From positions 5,613,746 to 5,677,745 of the forward strand of contig CM018604.1 in NCBI GenBank assembly GCA_009192285.1: a DNA stretch of 64,000 nt, given 5' to 3'. Position 1 is the first letter of the stretch; every line of letters begins with the position of its first letter. Shown here piece after piece: positions 57,661-64,000 of the stretch. Under the pieces are notes generated by a model. That model did not search any database and had not been told where the DNA came from. It worked only from the letters and a program-made list of their open reading frames with translations. The translations under genes and the position numbers were made by a program. The DNA comes from Morchella semilibera. Its lineage: Eukaryota > Ascomycota > Pezizomycetes > Pezizales > Morchellaceae.

Positions 57661-58565
57661 GAAAAAGGCGGCGGCTCGTATGTATTGCGAAAAATAATGA
57701 GACGCAACCGGATTGGACACAACAAACTCCCAACCAGGACCAACCAGGAAGAAGCCACAAACAAAGTAAGTAGTAATAATAAAAGATTAGCATTGGGCTC
57801 ACTGGAACTTACGGGGCCGAGTGTCGTAGTGTTCGTTGAGCCTTGTCTTCTCGATGCGTCCCATTATTTCTGACAACTCGCGATACATGCAAAAGCACAC
57901 AATTGAAGCGTTGCCTGCACTCACCGAGAATCACATTGCGCTATAAAACAATCCCTTGTGCTGATTACGTGCTTGTATATCAAGGCCCACGATCATCGAT
58001 TAGCCTGCACTGTTGAGGTATTTTTATTTTTTGTTCGGGGCGATTGTAAGTCCCGACCTTGGTCATGGTAGCTCCTTCGCCGTCTAGCAAGACACATATG
58101 AAAAAACTCGTTGCGAGACAGCAGGGGTATAGGCCAACCAGAGGCCACCTACAGACGTCAATCTGCAAGGTTTTGGTGTAAATAATCCTTGCTGCAGCGC
58201 AACGAGTTTTCTGACTGCGGTCTCAGCCCGGCCCCGTTCGTTATTGTCGAGATTTCGAATCGATACTTGTACAACAAGGTTGGGCGGCATGTACCGGGTT
58301 CACGGCATAAGCCACAGAGAGATGGTGTGGCTTACGCTGCGAACCTGCAAAGAGTGACTGGTCTTATCCAACGGACTTTTGCGATACGCTCAAGATCCTA
58401 CATAGATCTCAGTTGCAGCGGGATACTCTACTCGCGGTTTCACAGCGTTTATGAACACAAATGCTATGAAATCGTATTACCTTATATGATATGCATCCTG
58501 CATGCACCACAGTCTTTGGTATTTTCGTGCCCAGCAGGCGAAACAAAATAACAAGCAACAAACCA

Positions 58566-59016
58566 TGGAGGCCCTTCAGTTGATCCCTGTTTTCCATTTT
58601 CAAAGTGAAAAGGAAACTCATGCAGCCAAGGGTCATTGAACTATCGACAGATGCAGCAGCGGACTGAAAAATACTCGAGGGTGGAATATTTAGCATTAAG
58701 TATTTATCAGAAAGTGACATGTCCGCTGCAAAACGGACGCAATCTTAGCTGCATGGTTTGTTTCCCTTTCACCTTGAAAGCCTATTAGAGGCTTTCAGTT
58801 GACCCGAATTTCATTTTCTAATTGAAAGGGAAACTCATGCAGCTAAGATTGCGTCAGCTGCAGCTGACATGTCACCTTCTGATAAATACTTAATGCTAAA
58901 TATTCCGTCCTCGAGTATTTTTCAGTCTGCTGCTGATAGTTCAATGTGCTAAGGGCAGACCCTTGGCTGCATGAATCTTTTCATGGAAACAGGGATTAAC
59001 TGAAAGCCTCTATTAG
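58566..59016. repeat. Composite foldback of two inverted MITE-like units
   Basis: About 450 bases folding on a centre near 58775-58800 (CTATTAGAGGCTTTCAGTTG). Each half of about 210 bases is an inverted copy of the other (shared blocks TCATGCAGCCAAGGGTC, AAAAATACTCGAGG, TTTAGCATTAAGTATTTATC, TGACATGTC, CGCAATCTTAGCTGCATG). Each half itself ends in the AGGCTTTCAGTT-type sequence. It looks like two elements inserted tail to tail. Confidence 0.9.
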
Positions 59017-59109
59017 GTATCCGTACAGTGTCATTTACCTTACACTTTGGCATCCCACCCTCGGAAATAAAATCGGGTCTATCCCATGGTCCGTCCGTGC
59101 AGACCCCCC

Positions 59110-59200
59110 CTATAACAGGGGAATTAAATTTTTATGGGAGGTCTATTATTTGATAAGAGAGAGATAACAAGATCTGTTAGTAAGGCCACACTTTTTCTGG
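59110..59200. repeat. Dispersed repeat family R1, copy 3
   Basis: GGAATTAAATTTTTATGGGA and ATAACAAGATCTGTTAGTAA match 39261-39355; the block TATTTGATAAGAGAGAGATA also matches 41490-41560. Confidence 0.7.
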
Positions 59201-61089
59201 ACTATGGGATACTTGGTAGGAAACTGTGGCTCTCTTAGCCCCAAGAACCATGGCTTTCAAAGTCCACATCGACATACCCTTAACCCTATGAGCGCTCTTT
59301 GGGGCCGTCGCTCTCTTTGTCTTGACACCATTAATTATAGGATCATGTGAAGCCAGAACAAGGCAATTGTCAAGAGAAAAGGATGGAGGGCTAGAAGGCA
59401 GTCTTCCACGCAGTCTAGTAGCTAATCCTATTTCCCCTTCTAACAGAACATGTAGAAACCCTGGTGTCGGTGCCCCGGAAACATAAACATAATACTCGGG
59501 ATGGGGAACTGCAGCTCTACAAGGATCTGTATCTTAAGCTGCAACATCTTCAGTGATACCCCGAGATCCTACCGCGGTCAAGGGATCTCCTTATCTCCTT
59601 GTTCTCGGAAACCCTTGCAGAAGCATTCAGAGAAACAGACTCTGGAATCTTGTCTGTCGAGCACTATACACGGGGGAGTCTGGAACGCTTCATGCGGAGC
59701 CAAATGGCAGGATCGCGCGGGTGTGGGAGCAGTATCTCGCGAAGAAAGGCGGGCGAACGAAGATGTTCAGACAGAGAAGAAACTAGATAGTGATTCAAAC
59801 AAATCACTCCAGTCAAATAAATCGATGGCGCTTGACTAAGCTATATCAACAAGATCACGACTCCGTTCGCTCTTCGGCGGACTGTCAAGGGCGTTTTCCA
59901 GGTGCTTTCGGAAGAACTCGGCGATGGGGATCTAGCCATAATCATGTCCATGTCTACCACCAGCTCATGAAGGAAATCTGGGTTACCGGCTGGCGACAGC
60001 GGCGATTTTATACATCCACGATATCAAATGTCTTGCGGGAAACAGTTTCTCTTCTCGTAGCTGAATGTCAAAAATTGCATTTATCTAAGCCAAGGCCAAT
60101 ATGTCAGGAGTATATCGTTCAAGCAGTACTATCAGCAAATGAGTGAAGTAGGGGTGAGGGAAGCATAAATAGGCAGGCTCCCCAGTCGGGGTTGATATCT
60201 ACGTCCCCTATGTCAGACCCTTTGAGGGATGGACACCGGTACCCTCAATTCTATCCATCTACTCTGCTAGATTGGCGAACACAGATACAATATTTACCGT
60301 CAGCTCGTAACCTTGCCATTCAACCCGCCCGCCCTCCCTCCCTTGCTGCTATTGGCCCCGGAATATAAATAAAAACAAACCCTAACTGTACTAGTAAAGA
60401 CACCCCCCCACATACCTTTGTTGTTGGCGCCTCCGTTACTTGGCTGATGAGGTTTTTTTGCGTCACACTAGCCTTAGGCCTTGAGATAATGGATTCCTGT
60501 GAAATAAGTTGCGCCTGTTGAATTCAAGTTCGAGCCAAGAGACCTTGAACCGTTGGATCTGATAAGATAAGCGAGGCCAATGATCTTTTTCTCGAAAACG
60601 GATGCGCGGGCCTTCTATCCCCACTCAGATTATATTCCACGAATCGAATGTAACCGAAAAGTGCCATTAACATGTCTTAAGATACCACAAAGATAGTCCG
60701 CCCGTCTCCCTCGGCATTGATTAGTCATCATCGATAGACCTTGTGCGCGGCGATATTCCTTTCATTGTGTTGGATGCTTCAAGGGCGGAAAGTGATTGCA
60801 ATTGGTTCACCGGGACAATTCAAAGATATCGCTACAGTGTCTTCTTTCAACTCATTCCTGTATGGCGCCCGCCATCCCGTCAGGGAATCATTGGCACTCG
60901 GTCCAAAATCCACCTGCCTAGCAGCAACCGCAAAACGCCCCATAAACTCTCGTGCAGCCATTCTGCCGGAATTTCTTCACAGGGCTATATCTCAAAGCAT
61001 CAGCCAGAGAATATAGTCAGACTTGAAAAATAATACACTATCACTCAAACTACAGCGACCCTGCAAAAGTGTTCGTGATTCCGATTTCA

Positions 61090-61265
61090 GTGTGAGACAC
61101 TCCCCCGTATGTTATGTGGTGGACCATCAAAACCCCCAAGAGAAGACTGTCCCAGTTACCAATGGTCCTCGGAATCAATCAAGAATAAGATCAATAGCCT
61201 ACCCTCTTTTATAAAACCATGAATTATATTATGTATTTTTCATTGTTTTGATACTCAAAAATACC
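61090..61265. repeat. Dispersed repeat family R2, short copy
   Basis: Starts with GGTGGACCATCAAAACCCCC and ends with AATCAATCAAGAATAAGATC, AATAGCCTACC and ATGAATTATATTATGTATTT, the same order as 39790-40170 but lacking about 200 bases in the middle. Confidence 0.65.
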
Positions 61266-63519
61266 GAATAATATCATTGACTGGGGTGGCCATGTTGAAG
61301 AAAAAAGCACCCCCGGAGGCAAGTGGTAGCCCGCTCCTTTGGGTGGCCAGTTCTAATGATTCTATACATCTCCGGCCCAACTCTCTTACTGCCGTAATAT
61401 CCCTGAAGTTATAAGATTACAAGCCCATCAACGCCCAAGCGTGGAACTAGTTAAGTCCAACTCCTGCATTTATATTATGCTACAGCAGCATGCTCTTCTA
61501 CCTATGGTGAGGCCAGGGGGAAGGGGTCAAGTAAAAAAAGGCCGCCAGCGACAGCTTATGTCGGTGGGTGATATCCTATGGATCATCCTGGCGCGAGGAG
61601 TTCCACTCGCCATACTACAGCAATTTTTTTTCCGTATTTACTTGAATCTCAGCCAGGTCTGGTAGCCACAATAGAGCGCTTTGGCAACCAACCTCTGTGT
61701 CTAAATGTTGATCACATTTGGAAGTTCAGGTGTCATATGCATGTTCAAACCCCTTATAGATGTGGATTGAAGTATAGCTCACGTAGCTTACGCGGTCGAA
61801 GTATAATTTAGCGAGATAAAAGAGCTTTCCACGCCCTAGACTAATTGCTAAATAACTAATATTTCAGTAAAGCACCCTTAGTAACCCATATTCGTTATTA
61901 CCCTTTAGAAGGACTAGATTGGGGTGGTGCCTTCAATTGAATGATGTAATGTCAGTATAGAGAAATCTTTCGTGATGGGGAAGGTGGTGCGATTAGCATA
62001 TCCCGACTGAGCGAAGGCAGTTTCGTTACACCAAACCTTGGTGGTGTTTGAGCACGATTCGATCCTCCTACCTTATTCTCCCTGTAGTACATGTTCATTT
62101 GGATAGATATGGAGATACATACACGTCTATACCAGCAATCCTACGGAGATTGGAAATAGGAACTTTCGAGATCCGACTCTCTCATCATATACGACTATAC
62201 CGCCGCTATAACAAAGTAAGTATAGGGTAACGAGGTTTGATCCGTTTGCTTGTTTGAACCTGCAATAGACGCATGGTACTTATCTCCGGGCAGCCAATGC
62301 ATTCAACTAACATAATAGTTGCCCCGAAAAGCTTCGGAGATAGGACCTACCAGCACCAGCCCGAAACCGAGATGATGACTACCGTGCCTTTGGGTTTAGG
62401 ACGGCGGCCTGAAGCGTCAGATAAGCACAGGTGGTGAGCTGGCGCACCATCTGATTCATTGAGACTGGTAAACGGCTGGGAGAAGCTCGCCCTCAGCTAA
62501 AAAATGAACGGCTCCGGTTAGAACCTGTCATATCTAGGCAGGGCTGCAATATCAGCAATCCCACCCCAAAGAAAGTAAATATTGCCCAATACTCTACCGC
62601 CAATACACTAAGTTCTATCTACTTCAATTGCTATTGACCCGAATTGCTTGCTATCCCGTACAAAGTTTGGTGAATCTTGGACATCCAATGTATGAGTGGT
62701 AGAGGCCGTATCCACGGCTTGGAAAATCTGCTTGATGTTTGTAAAATCCTTTATCGAGTGCATGCCCGTTACAGTAATTGGGGTAACGAACATCGATCTC
62801 TTTAACCATAATTTCTAGGCCTCTAGTTCTAACGGATATGGTGCGGCGCGCCTTAAAGGTGACATGAATTACACTGCGAATAACTTTTCAACCAGACAGG
62901 ATATCGAAAATCTATGAAGCGAGATTGTAGATATGTACCTGCAAAATTACCACTAGATTTTTTACTTCGTTTTACCTGTACCTTTTGCCGCTAGAAAAAC
63001 CCGTCAACTAGCCCAAAGATACTTTTGCCCTAGATAACTTAGATGACATAAGACAAGGTTTTGGAGCAAAAGACGAGACCCGGTTTTTTGTTGACGTGGA
63101 TGATCTGTGGTAATGATGCAGCAGAATGGCTAGGATTGGCCCTCTTGGCCTCTGAGTCCCTATTGCAACAACAATTCCACTTGCGTATATCACCGTGTCA
63201 TCCTCAAGAGTGTGCGTACCATATGTATAGTTCTTATTCAAAAGTCCCGGGACAACGCAACCGCGAGTTGCCACGGGGGCTTGCCCCGGCATTTTTGACA
63301 TGGAGGTATATATCCGCATGTGCCCACACGCGGGTATATCAAGGTGCATGTCAATCTGGCGAGATGAGCTCCCCCAACACCACCTAGCGTCGAAAAACCG
63401 CTACCCTCTCTCGTATAGCTATTCCATCCCCCACCGCACTCACCCACCCAGCTAGCAGTCACCTCCGAGTTGGATACTATTAGTCAGCTGATTCCCGATA
63501 TATAACTACTATATCCAGG

Positions 63520-63790
63520 CCCAAAAGGAGAGGAGGAATTATCCCATAAACCGCCAAGACAATGCCGACACCACTCCACAAAGTGCCAAGAGGCGGCCAC
63601 CTAGAGCCAATAAACACTCTCTTTTCGTTAGTGCCTTAGTTTCACGTTAATTAACGAGAACAGGGGTAGTGATACTCGACAACTAACTACAGTAGGGAGT
63701 GGATAGTCTCCAGAGGGGAGGGGGTCAGCCTGTGACCTGAAGTCTAAGGGGGTTTGCCGAGTCTGGGTTAGGTGTCCTAACGACTGGAGC
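63520..63790. repeat. Dispersed repeat family R5, copy 2
   Basis: Contains ATTATCCCATAAACCGCCAA, AAGAGGCGGCCACCTAGAGC, TCTTTTCGTTAGTGC and GGAGTGGATAGTCTCC, matching 51195-51590 block by block. Confidence 0.7.
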
Positions 63791-64000
63791 TACTGGTACT
63801 GATAACGCTTTATCGTCGAGACGAACGAAGGGATGGGATACGTATATACCCGGAAGTGGCTAGGGTAATGATTTGGGGTCCCGTTGTGCAGGTTTGGGCT
63901 CTGGCCCGGCTACGCTTAGCGTAACTAAGTATTATTGCGGAGTGGCCAAACTCGGCTGGCTAAACTATGAGGAAATGTGAGACCTGTATACTGGAGTACG

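Larger units (their letters stand above)
56123..64000. other. Repeat-rich right end, broken open frames, no supported gene
   Basis: Contains small elements listed separately (56367, 57545, 58566, 59110, 61090, 63520), hairpins at 58108-58207 (AACTCGTTGCG arms) and 58290-58346 (GGTTC-ACGG-ATAAGCCAC arms), and a C run at 57456-57473. Overlapping open frames at 59500-60146 and 60741-61033 look partly coding but shift frame and could not be joined; they may be pseudogenes. Frames at 61441-61811 and 62048-62230 are not recognised. Confidence 0.55.

Noticed and set aside
60741-61033. Two overlapping 91- and 96-codon open frames
   Set aside because: Neither has a recognisable family, a supported start or splice partners.
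1-64000. tRNA and rRNA genes
   Set aside because: I looked for T-loop sequences (GGTTCGAAT-like) with a matching acceptor stem and found none convincing; no rRNA sequence is seen.

Overview
This window looks like nuclear DNA of a filamentous ascomycete. The genes have several short exons separated by 50-100 base introns with fungal-type splice sites (GTATGT or GTAAGT donors, CTAAC or CTGAC branch sites). Families present include a Dicer-like protein, a LaeA-type methyltransferase, a fungal N-terminal-domain protein and a secreted FAD oxidase, which are typical of Pezizomycotina. Only about ten genes sit in 64 kb. The rest is AT-rich sequence full of small foldback elements, decayed repeats, homopolymer G/C runs and the palindrome ACATGT. 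That sparse, repeat-laden layout suggests a Pezizomycetes genome of the truffle type, but this is inference.

Layout. 1-887 (-): LaeA-like methyltransferase, cut by the left edge. 4179-5936 (-): ankyrin-repeat protein. 6520-7996 (-): five-exon protein with a fungal N-terminal helical domain. 9458-14769 (+): complete nine-exon Dicer-like protein. 17629 to about 20309 (-): multi-exon protein of unknown function. 21631-22118 (+): small ricin-type lectin. 24870-26703 (-): secreted FAD-linked oxidase of the berberine-bridge type. 26704-34967: intergenic, with a dead Tc1/mariner transposase. 34968-37234 (+): gamma-glutamyltransferase. 37235-45706: repeat island. 45707-46666 (-) and 55159-56122 (+): two 2-oxoglutarate/iron oxygenase paralogs in inverted orientation. 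Between them, 48053-50431 (+): a divergent tyrosyl-tRNA-synthetase-like gene joined to, or immediately followed by, a GNAT acetyltransferase. 56123-64000: repeats and broken open frames.

The most interesting part is 45.7-56.1 kb. The synthetase-like protein keeps recognisable nucleotide-binding signatures, but residues that line the tyrosine pocket in ordinary cytosolic TyrRS appear replaced. Its stop codon lies inside a good 5' splice site. Splicing that intron would join it in frame to a GNAT domain that has no ATG of its own. The two flanking oxygenases share exon structure, length and 3' flank, so they are a segmental duplication around this locus. Together they could form a small amino-acid-modifying pathway; that is a hypothesis.

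Most exon joins were worked out by hand from splice signals and reading frame, not from transcripts.
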